This document shows, piece after piece, positions 4,920 to 11,577 of a stretch of DNA of 11,577 bases. A program made the position numbers and the translations under genes. The stretch covers positions 1-11,577 of the forward strand of contig CAYURD010000119.1 in assembly GCA_964446865.1 (NCBI GenBank), in the 5' to 3' direction. The stretch is from Glaciecola sp964446865. Lineage in GTDB: Bacteria; Pseudomonadota; Gammaproteobacteria; Enterobacterales; Alteromonadaceae. The notes under the pieces were generated by a model. It ran no database searches. It was not told the DNA's origin and was given only the letters and a program-made list of their open reading frames with translations. Position 1 is the stretch's first letter; every line of letters starts with the position of its first letter.

Positions 4920-7847
4920 TCAGTAAAAATGCGTATGTTGTTGAATTTGACATTCAATATTTCTTGATTCAAGTTGCGAACACAACTTGATTGCTTCTCG
5001 CTCTTCAAAAAAGAATTTGCTTGTTAATTGCTTAATATTCCCGTTGTCTTTAATCGCAAGTAAATGTTTTACAGGCATTAATTTACGTGCGTTTAATTTG
5101 TAGTATAAATTTAATTGTGCCTGCGACAGAAACTCTTCAATGTTCGCGACATACCCTACTACAGAGTTTTTACGTTTAATCATAATATCTTGAAAAACAA
5201 ATTCTCCAGCATAAGGGTCAATAAATATTGGTGTCGGCTTTATATTTTGTATATTGTTTTCTACTAGGAAATCTTGGTCAATCGATAAACTATATTCGCC
5301 AGCCGGGACTTTACCAAAAATATAGTAACCATCATATTCGGTGATTTGCCTCGCAAATATTTCACCTTTGTCGTCCAATAGTATTATTGGTACCTTAGTC
5401 GCAGGAATATCAATGCCAGCTTCATTTTTAATTAGGGCAGTTCCTTCAATTTCGCTTGTAAGAACTACTGGGTAGTCCAGAGAGTCAGCGATACCCCGCC
5501 TGAAAGTAATAGAAACACCTTCGATGATCGGTATTAAAAACGGGTCAGGAAAGCTATCTTGGTCCAAATAAACATCTGATCGTACGTTGTGAGACAAACC
5601 TATCAGCTCTGCTATCCCCATATCATTTGTAATTCCCCTAGACCTGGATTGTTCTGATACCACTTTGACACCAGGGACTAGAATTTCACCTTCATCATAA
5701 CTGTGGTTGTTATTTTCATCTACAAATACACGAACTGATAGAGTTCCATTATTTACCATGCTCCGACTTGCTTGAAATGTTTCTCCGTATAAAAGTGGCT
5801 GTGCAGATATGCTAAATGTAGTATTAATACCTGCTATCCAGCCAGTAAGTGAGCTGTGTCCAATATTACCGCTAATATTGAATGAGCCAGTTCTGTAATT
5901 TAGATTTAGATTTGTTGTTGTACTATCATTGTCTAGACGATGGTTTGCACTTAACCTTGCTCTGAGCCGCTGTGACATAGAGTAATTAATAAAACCTGTA
6001 ATTGAATTAATAGAAAATTCATCTTGTAAATCATATCCAAAATTTAATTGTGTGAGTACTGCGCCAAATGACTTGTTGTACGTTAAGGTGCCTAACGCAG
6101 AATAGTCGGTCTGCGCCGGCGTTTCGGTTTTAAGATACTCTATGTTGTTAAAGAATCTGCCGTATGCAGAACGAATGCCTATCCTATTTTGAATCGATAA
6201 ACGAGTTAATGCCTCATTATCACTGTATGTGATTTGTGTATTTTGGTTTAAGCCCCCCATAAAATCGTCAAAGAGCTTGCCTGAGAGTTCTAAATTTACA
6301 TTTGATGCAACAAACCGATCGTTTGTTTGCTCATTTGCTATTGAGCTACTTTGCGAAAAACCTGCATTAATAGTCTGTGTCCCCAAACGACCTGAAAGAC
6401 CAACACCGTAATTAAAACGGTCATTGGTATTAGCGTTAATAAATGCCCGTGAAATAAATACGTTGTTAATAACGCGAGTGGTATTGGCTGATATTTCGGT
6501 TTGCGACCTGTCACCACCGAAATCACTTTGCAAACCAAAACCCCAATTGCTCCCTAGCGCATTAAAGTTTATGTCTGATGCGAAATTATACCCATTATCG
6601 CCTGTTATAGGGATGTTCTGAGTGCCAAGTAGAGACTTATCATTTTCACTAAGTGAAAATGAATAATTTATGTCTTTACTATTTATGGTTGACTCATCAA
6701 GAAGACGTTGTCTTTCTTCTTTCTCTATTTGCCCAAGGGGGCCATATTTGATAATTTCAAAATTGTTTTGACCTATATTTAAATCGATGTCTAAAAACGA
6801 ATACTCCCCAGTTTGCACATTTAGCGCTCTATCAATCAAAACACCATCCCTGTATAGTTCTACGTCCCACCCTTGCTGCAGAGGCCCGACTATATTGATT
6901 TGTTCTTTATCAAAAGTGTTCCCTACTAGAGTGTTTGAAACTAGTAAGCCCCTAGAGCGATTTCGTGTAAGTCCCTGTCGCACCGGTTGTATATCACCAA
7001 ACACTACCTTTGCTGCACCAATACCAAGAAGGTCTTTATCTATAGATTCTTTTGAGAACACTAGTCTTGAGTTAGCCAATAAGTCGTTATCGTTTCCTGC
7101 AAAGAAAAAATTTGAATGCACTAAAGCAATATCACGAGCGCCTAATACAGAATAGTTGCCAAAGATTGCATCTCGTGATTCTTGATAGTTAGCACCTAAC
7201 TGCAAATCAAAAGTCTGAGGTGATAATAAGCCGTATGAACGTTTTAATTCCGGAAATTTAGGATCAGCAGCCTTTGAAGATCTAACAGACCTTCTTTCTC
7301 TAGCAAGCCTTTGCTGCAACGGGAGTGGCTCAGTTGGCAAGAGCTTTAATCGAAGCGCGCTAAACCTATATTCATGCTCTATGCCAAACCATTTTTCGAA
7401 TAAAGCTTCGTGTATATAGACAGCACCGTCTACGTTTTTGACCAACTCTTTCGAAAAGTAGTACGTTTCACCGGCTATGCTTACGTTAATTGAGTCATTA
7501 TTGCGAAGGTCAAGCAAAAATGTGTTTTCTTCTTTTATAAACCAACCTGAAAATAGGCTTTGGTCAGTATTCGCTTCAATTGGCAACTCAGCCATTTCAA
7601 GATATGGATAAAGTTCAATATACAACCCAGCTTCGTCTGTGAACGCAAAAATATCCCCAAGATTTGTGCGTTCTAATACTATCGAAAGCAATAACTCTTC
7701 GCCTATTTCAAAGCGACCTTGAGTCACGTCCTCAGACTCTATCGAAATTACATTTTGGTCATTGTCAGGCAGGTTTGTTTCTTGAGCAGAAACCCCAACA
7801 ATAAAAATCATGGCCAAAAATAATAAGGCAAAGCGCAACTGCATCAT
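4920..7847 (-). CDS. Usher-like outer-membrane assembly protein with SPOR-like C-terminal tail
   Basis: 975 aa from the ATG at 7847; an in-frame TTG at 7859 would add 4 residues. No strong Shine-Dalgarno is visible. Numbered from that ATG. Signal peptide about 1-21. N-terminal periplasmic region about 40-180, with ELLLSIVLERTNLGDI like the start of usher N-domains. GDIQPVRQGL (284-293) leads into a probable plug-type domain (about 313-375: VELYRDGVLI, VQTGEYSFLDIDL, KYGPLGQ). A long run of alternating amphipathic strands (about 210-690) fits a beta barrel. An SdrB-like segment begins at VRVFVDENNNHSYDEGE (705-721), and a carboxypeptidase-regulatory-like fold lies at about 800-860 (YDGYYIFGKVPAGEYSL). 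The tail (about 930-970) resembles half a SPOR domain and holds the only two cysteines (956, 966). Ushers secrete and polymerise chaperone-bound subunits. It is the first gene of the cluster. It differs from FimD/PapC enough that pore function is inferred, not shown. Confidence 0.75.
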   Translation of the reverse strand: MMQLRFALLFLAMIFIVGVSAQETNLPDNDQNVISIESEDVTQGRFEIGEELLLSIVLERTNLGDIFAFTDEAGLYIELYPYLEMAELPIEANTDQSLFSGWFIKEENTFLLDLRNNDSINVSIAGETYYFSKELVKNVDGAVYIHEALFEKWFGIEHEYRFSALRLKLLPTEPLPLQQRLARERRSVRSSKAADPKFPELKRSYGLLSPQTFDLQLGANYQESRDAIFGNYSVLGARDIALVHSNFFFAGNDNDLLANSRLVFSKESIDKDLLGIGAAKVVFGDIQPVRQGLTRNRSRGLLVSNTLVGNTFDKEQINIVGPLQQGWDVELYRDGVLIDRALNVQTGEYSFLDIDLNIGQNNFEIIKYGPLGQIEKEERQRLLDESTINSKDINYSFSLSENDKSLLGTQNIPITGDNGYNFASDINFNALGSNWGFGLQSDFGGDRSQTEISANTTRVINNVFISRAFINANTNDRFNYGVGLSGRLGTQTINAGFSQSSSIANEQTNDRFVASNVNLELSGKLFDDFMGGLNQNTQITYSDNEALTRLSIQNRIGIRSAYGRFFNNIEYLKTETPAQTDYSALGTLTYNKSFGAVLTQLNFGYDLQDEFSINSITGFINYSMSQRLRARLSANHRLDNDSTTTNLNLNYRTGSFNISGNIGHSSLTGWIAGINTTFSISAQPLLYGETFQASRSMVNNGTLSVRVFVDENNNHSYDEGEILVPGVKVVSEQSRSRGITNDMGIAELIGLSHNVRSDVYLDQDSFPDPFLIPIIEGVSITFRRGIADSLDYPVVLTSEIEGTALIKNEAGIDIPATKVPIILLDDKGEIFARQITEYDGYYIFGKVPAGEYSLSIDQDFLVENNIQNIKPTPIFIDPYAGEFVFQDIMIKRKNSVVGYVANIEEFLSQAQLNLYYKLNARKLMPVKHLLAIKDNGNIKQLTSKFFFEEREAIKLCSQLESRNIECQIQQHTHFY

Positions 7848-7883
7848 CAAAGTAATCAAACGTATCTAAAAATTTCAGTACGA

Positions 7884-7973
7884 GTTGATTTGCAAAAACT
7901 GTTCCAATTTACACTTTAGTAAATAAGTCCTTGTAGCTTACACTTCATAACGCTATACATACGTTGATTGCAA
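7884..7973 (-). promoter_or_regulatory. Putative promoter/operator region of the chaperone-usher cluster
   Basis: The 133-nt gap between the oadB stop and the usher start contains two direct-repeat pairs: TTACACTT at 7909-7916 and 7938-7945, and GTTGATTTGCAA (7884-7895) with GTTGATTGCAA (7963-7973). On the - strand a weak sigma70-like pair is possible: TTGCAA (7973-7968), a 17-nt spacer, then TTATGA (7950-7945). This would give a leader of about 80-90 nt. Repeated elements in pairs suggest binding of a regulator. Neither promoter nor operator is certain. No strong terminator is visible after oadB; the GTTGAT...ATCAAC inverted repeat overlapping its stop has no T-run. Confidence 0.35.
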
Positions 7974-7980
7974 GTTGAGA

Positions 7981-9111
7981 TCAACCTACTAACGCTAACA
8001 AAATCCCTGCGGCAACCGCACTCCCCAACACACCGGCAACATTTGGCCCCATGGCATGCATGAGTAAGAAGTTGTGTGGATTAGATTCAAGTCCGACTTT
8101 GTTGACAACACGTGCCGCCATTGGCACAGCAGAAACACCGGCAGCGCCTATTAACGGATTGATGGTTTCACTGCTGAGTTTATTTAGCAACTTAGCCATT
8201 AACACCCCAGCCGCAGTACCAATAGAAAAAGCAACCGCACCTAGCGCCAAAATTCCAAGCGTCTCAAACGTCAAAAACTCATCAGAAGACAGTTTTGAGC
8301 CAACGGCTAAGCCCAGGAATATGGTGACGGTGTTAATAAGCGAATTTTGTGCCGTATAGTTTAAACGTTCAACCACGCCCGACTCTTTTAGCAAGTTACC
8401 AAAGCAAAACATCCCTACTAACGGCGTCGCTGTGGGTAAAAAGATAAGCGTTAAAATAAGCACGGCAATGGGAAAGAGTATTTTCTCGCGTTGCGATACA
8501 ACTCTTAACTGCTTCATTTCAAGCTTACGTTCTTCAGGCGTCGTCAGCGCTTTCATAATAGGCGGCTGAATGATGGGCACTAACGCCATGTATGAATATG
8601 CGGCAACAGCAATTGCGCCCAATAGTTCAGGGGCAAGCTTTGAGGCTAAAAAGATAGCCGTGGGGCCGTCGGCACCGCCGATAATCGCAATGGCAGAGGC
8701 GTCGGCTAAGGTAAAATCAAAGAACGGTAAGCCGTTAAGCAGTATGGCGCCAAATAAGGTCGCAAAAATACCAAATTGCGCTGCGGCGCCTAATATAAGC
8801 ATGCGCGGATTGGCAATTAGCGCGCCAAAATCAGTCATTGCGCCAACACCCATAAAGATTAATAAAGGAAATACACCCGTATCAACCCCAATGTAATATA
8901 TATAATGAAGCAAGCCGCCGGCTTCTGTAAAACCCGCTAAGGGGATATTAGTCAGCAAAGCGCCAAAGCCAATGGGTAAAAGTAATAATGGCTCAAATTT
9001 CTTTACAATGGCCAAATACAGCAAGCCTAGGCCCACTAGCATCATGATTATTTGACCAATTTCAAAGTGTGGCAAGGCAGTGCTTTGCCATAATATTGTT
9101 AACTTTTCCAT
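7981..9111 (-). CDS. oadB: Oxaloacetate decarboxylase beta subunit, Na+-translocating carboxybiotin decarboxylase
   Basis: 376 aa, a polytopic inner-membrane protein with many hydrophobic helices. It decarboxylates carboxybiotin carried by OadA and couples this to Na+ export. The signature GGADGPTAIF is at 145-154. The residues that mutagenesis of the Klebsiella enzyme points to (Asp203, Tyr229, Asn373, Gly377, Ser382, from memory) map with a constant offset of 55 to Asp148, Tyr174, Asn318, Gly322 and Ser327, all conserved here. The protein is shorter at the N-terminus than the Klebsiella subunit, as is common in this family. The ATG lies 2 nt after the oadA stop (TAAACATG), so it is co-translated with oadA. 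Related decarboxylases (malonate, methylmalonyl-CoA, glutaconyl-CoA) share this subunit; the adjacent OadA and OadG make oxaloacetate the likely substrate. Confidence 0.95.
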   Translation of the reverse strand: MEKLTILWQSTALPHFEIGQIIMMLVGLGLLYLAIVKKFEPLLLLPIGFGALLTNIPLAGFTEAGGLLHYIYYIGVDTGVFPLLIFMGVGAMTDFGALIANPRMLILGAAAQFGIFATLFGAILLNGLPFFDFTLADASAIAIIGGADGPTAIFLASKLAPELLGAIAVAAYSYMALVPIIQPPIMKALTTPEERKLEMKQLRVVSQREKILFPIAVLILTLIFLPTATPLVGMFCFGNLLKESGVVERLNYTAQNSLINTVTIFLGLAVGSKLSSDEFLTFETLGILALGAVAFSIGTAAGVLMAKLLNKLSSETINPLIGAAGVSAVPMAARVVNKVGLESNPHNFLLMHAMGPNVAGVLGSAVAAGILLALVG

Positions 9112-9113
9112 GT

Positions 9114-10916
9114 TTAGCCTACCAACATCATAACGTGGCCTACTTGCACGGCGTCACCTTCACTGACTTGTATGCCTGCAACCGTGCCGCTTACGGTAGA
9201 GCGAACTTCTGTTTCCATTTTCATGGCTTCTAGAATAATGATCACGTCGCCTTCTTCTATCATTTGACCTTCGTTTACAATCACTTTAAAGATATTGCCC
9301 GATAGCGGCGCTTTAATTTCAGTATGATTTTGTTGTAAAGCTGGCGTCTGCGCAGCTGAGTGTGATGCGCTGTTAGTAGGAGTTGATAATTCCCCTTGTG
9401 CAATACCGGTCACTTCGCCACTGTCGCTAACGGCAACTTGGTAAACCTTGCCGTCAACTTGCACAGCATAGGTAGACGCATCACCGGCAAAGGGTTTAAC
9501 AGTGCCTGCTTCTATCGGCTTTTTAGGATCGCTTGGAGCGGGTTCAAAGGCATCAGGATTATCGCGATTTTCGATAAACTTAAAGCCAATTTGAGGAAAT
9601 AAGGCATAGGTTAATACATCATCAATCAGCTCGTCTGCTAATCGTAATGACTTTTCAGCCGCAAGCTGTGTCAAACTCGCTTCTAGTTCGTCAAGTTCTG
9701 GCGCAATATTGTCTGCCGGGCGGCAAGTAATCGCCTCACCACCGTCTAGCACTCTTACTTGCAGTTCAGCGTTAACAGGCGCGGCTGTTGCGCCATATTC
9801 ACCTTTAAGTACACCAGCGGTTTCTTTGGAGATAGATTTATAGCGTTCACCGCTTAAAACGTTGATAACTGCCTGTGTGCCCACTATTTGTGAGGTTGGT
9901 GTGACAAGGGGAATAAAACCGAGATCTTCTCGTACACGCGGGATTTCTTGCAGCACTTCGTCAAATTTATCTTCAGCGCCCTGCTCTTTTAATTGGCTTT
10001 CCATGTTGGTAAGCATGCCGCCAGGCACTTGTGCTGTCAGAATTCTGGCATCAACGCCTTTTAAACTGCCTTCAAACTTGGCGTATTTTTCACGAACGGC
10101 TCTGAAGTAGGTGGCAGCTTCGGCCATTAGGTCTTTGTTTAGCTGGGTATCTCTGTCGGTACCTTCTACTATAGAAGCAATGGTTTCGGTCGCGGTATGT
10201 CCATAAGTCATACTCATTGGACTAATCGCGGTGTCTAGCATGTCAATACCAGCGTCAATGGCTTTTTGATAGGTGGCTGTACTTAAACCTGTTGTTGCGT
10301 GGCACTGCATAGCAATGGGCACTTTTACAGTCGCTTTTAATTCAGTCACTAGTTCTTCACAGTCGTAAGGTCTTAATAGCCCGGCCATGTCTTTAATAAA
10401 AATAGAGTCTACTTCTAAGTCTTCAAGCCTTTTGGCCATGTCTAACCAAAAGTTAAGATTGTGTACAGGGCTAATTGTGTAAGCCAAGGTGCCTTGAGCA
10501 TGCGCGCCTATGTCTTTTGTGGCTTTAACGGCAGTGGTTAAGTTACGCACATCATTCATTGCATCAAATATGCGAAATACGTCAACGCCATTGGTATGAG
10601 CGCGCTCTATAAATTTTTTAACAACATCATCAGCATAATGGCGATAGCCTAGCAAATTTTGACCGCGCAATAACATTTGTTGTGGCGTGTTAGGCATCAC
10701 TTTTTTGATTTCGCGAATACGCTCCCAGGGATCTTCGCCTAAATAGCGTATGCAGGCGTCAAACGTTTCGCCGCCCCACGATTCCATTGACCAATATCCA
10801 ACCTTGTCTAAACAGGCGGCGATGGGCAACATATCGTCTAAGCGTAAACGTGTGGCAAGTATAGATTGATGAGCATCACGAAAGGCAAGTTCCGTTATTT
10901 TCAACTGGCTTGACAT
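9114..10916 (-). CDS. oadA: Oxaloacetate decarboxylase alpha subunit, biotin-dependent carboxyltransferase
   Basis: 600 aa, full family length. It moves the carboxyl group of oxaloacetate to biotin, giving pyruvate, on the cytoplasmic side of the OadABG complex. The HMGL-like carboxyltransferase domain (about 5-280) has FRDAHQS with metal ligand Asp14, WGGETFDACIRYLGEDPW (47-64) and IKDMAG with catalytic Lys175. The conserved second half has QVPGGMLTN (296-304) and LVTPTSQIVGTQAV (337-350). A Pro/Ala/Ser/Thr-rich linker (about 505-530) leads to the biotinyl domain with EAMKMET (563-569) and biotin Lys566. The metal-binding His-x-His motif reads Gln204-Cys-His206 (MQCHATTG), whereas the Klebsiella protein as I recall it has LHCHATTG. 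The start is the ATG before SSQLKITELAFRDAHQS, with AGGGA upstream. It is the middle gene of oadGAB, 39 nt after oadG. Confidence 0.95.
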   Translation of the reverse strand: MSSQLKITELAFRDAHQSILATRLRLDDMLPIAACLDKVGYWSMESWGGETFDACIRYLGEDPWERIREIKKVMPNTPQQMLLRGQNLLGYRHYADDVVKKFIERAHTNGVDVFRIFDAMNDVRNLTTAVKATKDIGAHAQGTLAYTISPVHNLNFWLDMAKRLEDLEVDSIFIKDMAGLLRPYDCEELVTELKATVKVPIAMQCHATTGLSTATYQKAIDAGIDMLDTAISPMSMTYGHTATETIASIVEGTDRDTQLNKDLMAEAATYFRAVREKYAKFEGSLKGVDARILTAQVPGGMLTNMESQLKEQGAEDKFDEVLQEIPRVREDLGFIPLVTPTSQIVGTQAVINVLSGERYKSISKETAGVLKGEYGATAAPVNAELQVRVLDGGEAITCRPADNIAPELDELEASLTQLAAEKSLRLADELIDDVLTYALFPQIGFKFIENRDNPDAFEPAPSDPKKPIEAGTVKPFAGDASTYAVQVDGKVYQVAVSDSGEVTGIAQGELSTPTNSASHSAAQTPALQQNHTEIKAPLSGNIFKVIVNEGQMIEEGDVIIILEAMKMETEVRSTVSGTVAGIQVSEGDAVQVGHVMMLVG

Positions 10917-10955
10917 AAAAAAGGGTCCCTATTTTCTTCTAATAGCACTCAGGTG

Positions 10956-11216
10956 TTAAGTGTGCTGTTGGCGTCTATGCGTATGTACGGCAGCAGTAAT
11001 AGCTGCCTCAATAGCTGGATCGACTGTCGAGGATGCTGTGTTTGTTTTTTTATTATATGTGGGCGCATTATTGTTTGCGCCTTTGGTGGGCTCTGGGAAT
11101 TTTTTGACAAACCAAGCAATGGCATTAACGCCGCCTATTAATAGGATTAAAAACGCAAATACTACTGTCATACCTACACCCAGTAATACTGCTGCTTCTA
11201 CTAATTGCTCGCCCAT
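10956..11216 (-). CDS. oadG: Oxaloacetate decarboxylase gamma subunit
   Basis: 86 aa small membrane protein. One N-terminal transmembrane helix (about 9-36, LLGVGMTVVFAFLILLIGGV) is followed by a short hydrophilic linker and a C-terminal segment, PAIEAAITAAVHTHRRQQ (about 67-84). That segment matches the OadG tail that binds OadA and contributes His ligands to a metal. It holds OadA and OadB together at the inner membrane. The start is well supported by AGAGGA 6 nt before the ATG. It is the first gene of the oadGAB operon. The family is short and variable; identity rests on the helix/tail pattern and the neighbours. Confidence 0.9.
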   Translation of the reverse strand: MGEQLVEAAVLLGVGMTVVFAFLILLIGGVNAIAWFVKKFPEPTKGANNNAPTYNKKTNTASSTVDPAIEAAITAAVHTHRRQQHT

Positions 11217-11492
11217 CGTATTCCTCTACCCGTAAATCGTTTTTATTGTTAACTCCATTAAGTAGCACAAGGCTTTGTGTTACAGTAAATTCTTGAAGAA
11301 TAGTATGGAATTTCAAACAATATGAATATCATGCTAAGACTAAAAAGACAATGAAAAAGCTTCATAAGCATGCGCAAAAATGTAGATTTTTTGCATATAG
11401 AACAGTATTTATGCAATTTTTACGAATAATTAACAATATAACATCAAGACATTAGTCGCACATGCGTCGTACATTTGCAGTAATTTCGGCAC
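11217..11492 (-). promoter_or_regulatory. oadGAB upstream region, AT-rich with inverted repeats
   Basis: This 276-nt non-coding stretch between the tRNA terminator and oadG should hold the operon promoter. It contains an inverted repeat TTGCATA-N12-TATGCAA (11391-11416), an overlapping near-perfect hairpin GCAAAAAT/ATTTTTTGC (11374-11394), and a CACAA-N4-TTGTG dyad (11266-11279) about 50 nt before the oadG start. Several weak -35/-10 combinations exist in the AT-rich part, e.g. TTGTTA-N17-CATAAA on the - strand. I cannot choose among them. Confidence 0.4.
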
Positions 11493-11516
11493 AAAAAAAC
11501 CACCTAAAGGTGGTTT
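11493..11516 (-). terminator. Rho-independent terminator after tRNA-Arg
   Basis: On the - strand, AAACCACC-TTTA-GGTGGTTT (11516-11497) is a perfect 8-bp stem with a 4-nt loop, running into a T-tract (seven T in all). It begins 8 nt after the tRNA CCA end, so it terminates the tRNA transcript and insulates oadGAB. Confidence 0.9.
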
Positions 11517-11524
11517 GATGTAAA

Positions 11525-11577
11525 TGGCGCGTGCGGAAGGATTCGAACCTCCGACCGCCTGGTTCGTAGCCAGGTAC
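11525..11577 (-). tRNA. tRNA-Arg(ACG), 3' part, 5' end outside window
   Basis: The - strand shows the anticodon arm CCTGG-CTACGAA-CCAGG with anticodon ACG (11567-11565), a variable loop, a T-arm GGAGG-TTCGAAT-CCTTC (one G-T pair), the acceptor strand CGCACGC, discriminator G and an encoded CCA (11527-11525). Sequence around the anticodon and T-arm closely follows E. coli tRNA-Arg(ACG). A34 is expected to become inosine and read CGU/CGC/CGA. The D-arm and 5' acceptor strand lie beyond the right edge. Confidence 0.97.

Noticed and set aside
7975..7990. GTTGATCTCAAC near-palindrome at the oadB stop as a terminator
   Set aside because: Short stem overlapping the coding end and no T-run, so termination there is not supported.
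10960..11235. 91-residue + strand reading frame opposite oadG
   Set aside because: It is a shadow of oadG with no ribosome binding site or recognisable motif.
11395..11435. ArgR-box-like sequences upstream of oadG
   Set aside because: The best match to the TGAAT-N4-ATTCA pattern has several mismatches in an AT-rich region, and there is no link between arginine and oxaloacetate decarboxylase.
11525..11577. tRNA-Arg 3' end as an attachment site of an integrated element carrying the fibre cluster
   Set aside because: No second copy of the tRNA 3' sequence, integrase or transposase is visible, and oadGAB lies between.

Overview
The window looks like a chromosomal segment of a marine gammaproteobacterium, most likely of the Alteromonadales (Alteromonas/Glaciecola-like). 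This is inferred from the mix of a SapF-type ABC ATPase, an oadGAB sodium-pumping oxaloacetate decarboxylase operon, an E. coli-like tRNA-Arg(ACG) gene and moderate-to-low GC. No single marker fixes the genus.

Layout from left to right. (1) The 3' part of a sapF-like gene lies on the + strand and is cut by the left edge. (2) A convergent six-gene cluster on the - strand fills about 850-7980. In transcription order it encodes an usher-like outer-membrane protein, a SPOR-domain lipoprotein, a small DUF4402-type secreted protein, a PapD-like periplasmic chaperone and two larger DUF4402-type secreted proteins. It ends at a strong hairpin terminator at 849-881. (3) oadG-oadA-oadB on the - strand lies upstream of that cluster and encodes the gamma, alpha and beta subunits of the membrane-bound oxaloacetate decarboxylase Na+ pump. 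(4) The 3' half of a tRNA-Arg(ACG) gene on the - strand, with its own rho-independent terminator, sits at the right edge.

The most interesting part is region 2. It has the parts list of a chaperone-usher surface fibre (chaperone, usher, small beta-strand-ending secreted subunits), but it departs from textbook pili. The subunits are DUF4402-like and cysteine-free. No two-domain adhesin is present. The usher ends in SdrB/carboxypeptidase-regulatory-like modules. A SPOR-domain lipoprotein is encoded inside the cluster, and the usher's own C-terminal tail resembles the second half of that SPOR domain, including a shared C-x9-C spacing. My inference is a fibre whose outer-membrane assembly platform is coupled to peptidoglycan. 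The smallest DUF4402 protein lacks the N-terminal strand seen in the other two and may be the fibre tip.

The gaps at 7848-7980, 4715-4919 and 2244-2406 carry repeats or dyads that could be regulatory sites. None can be proven from sequence alone.
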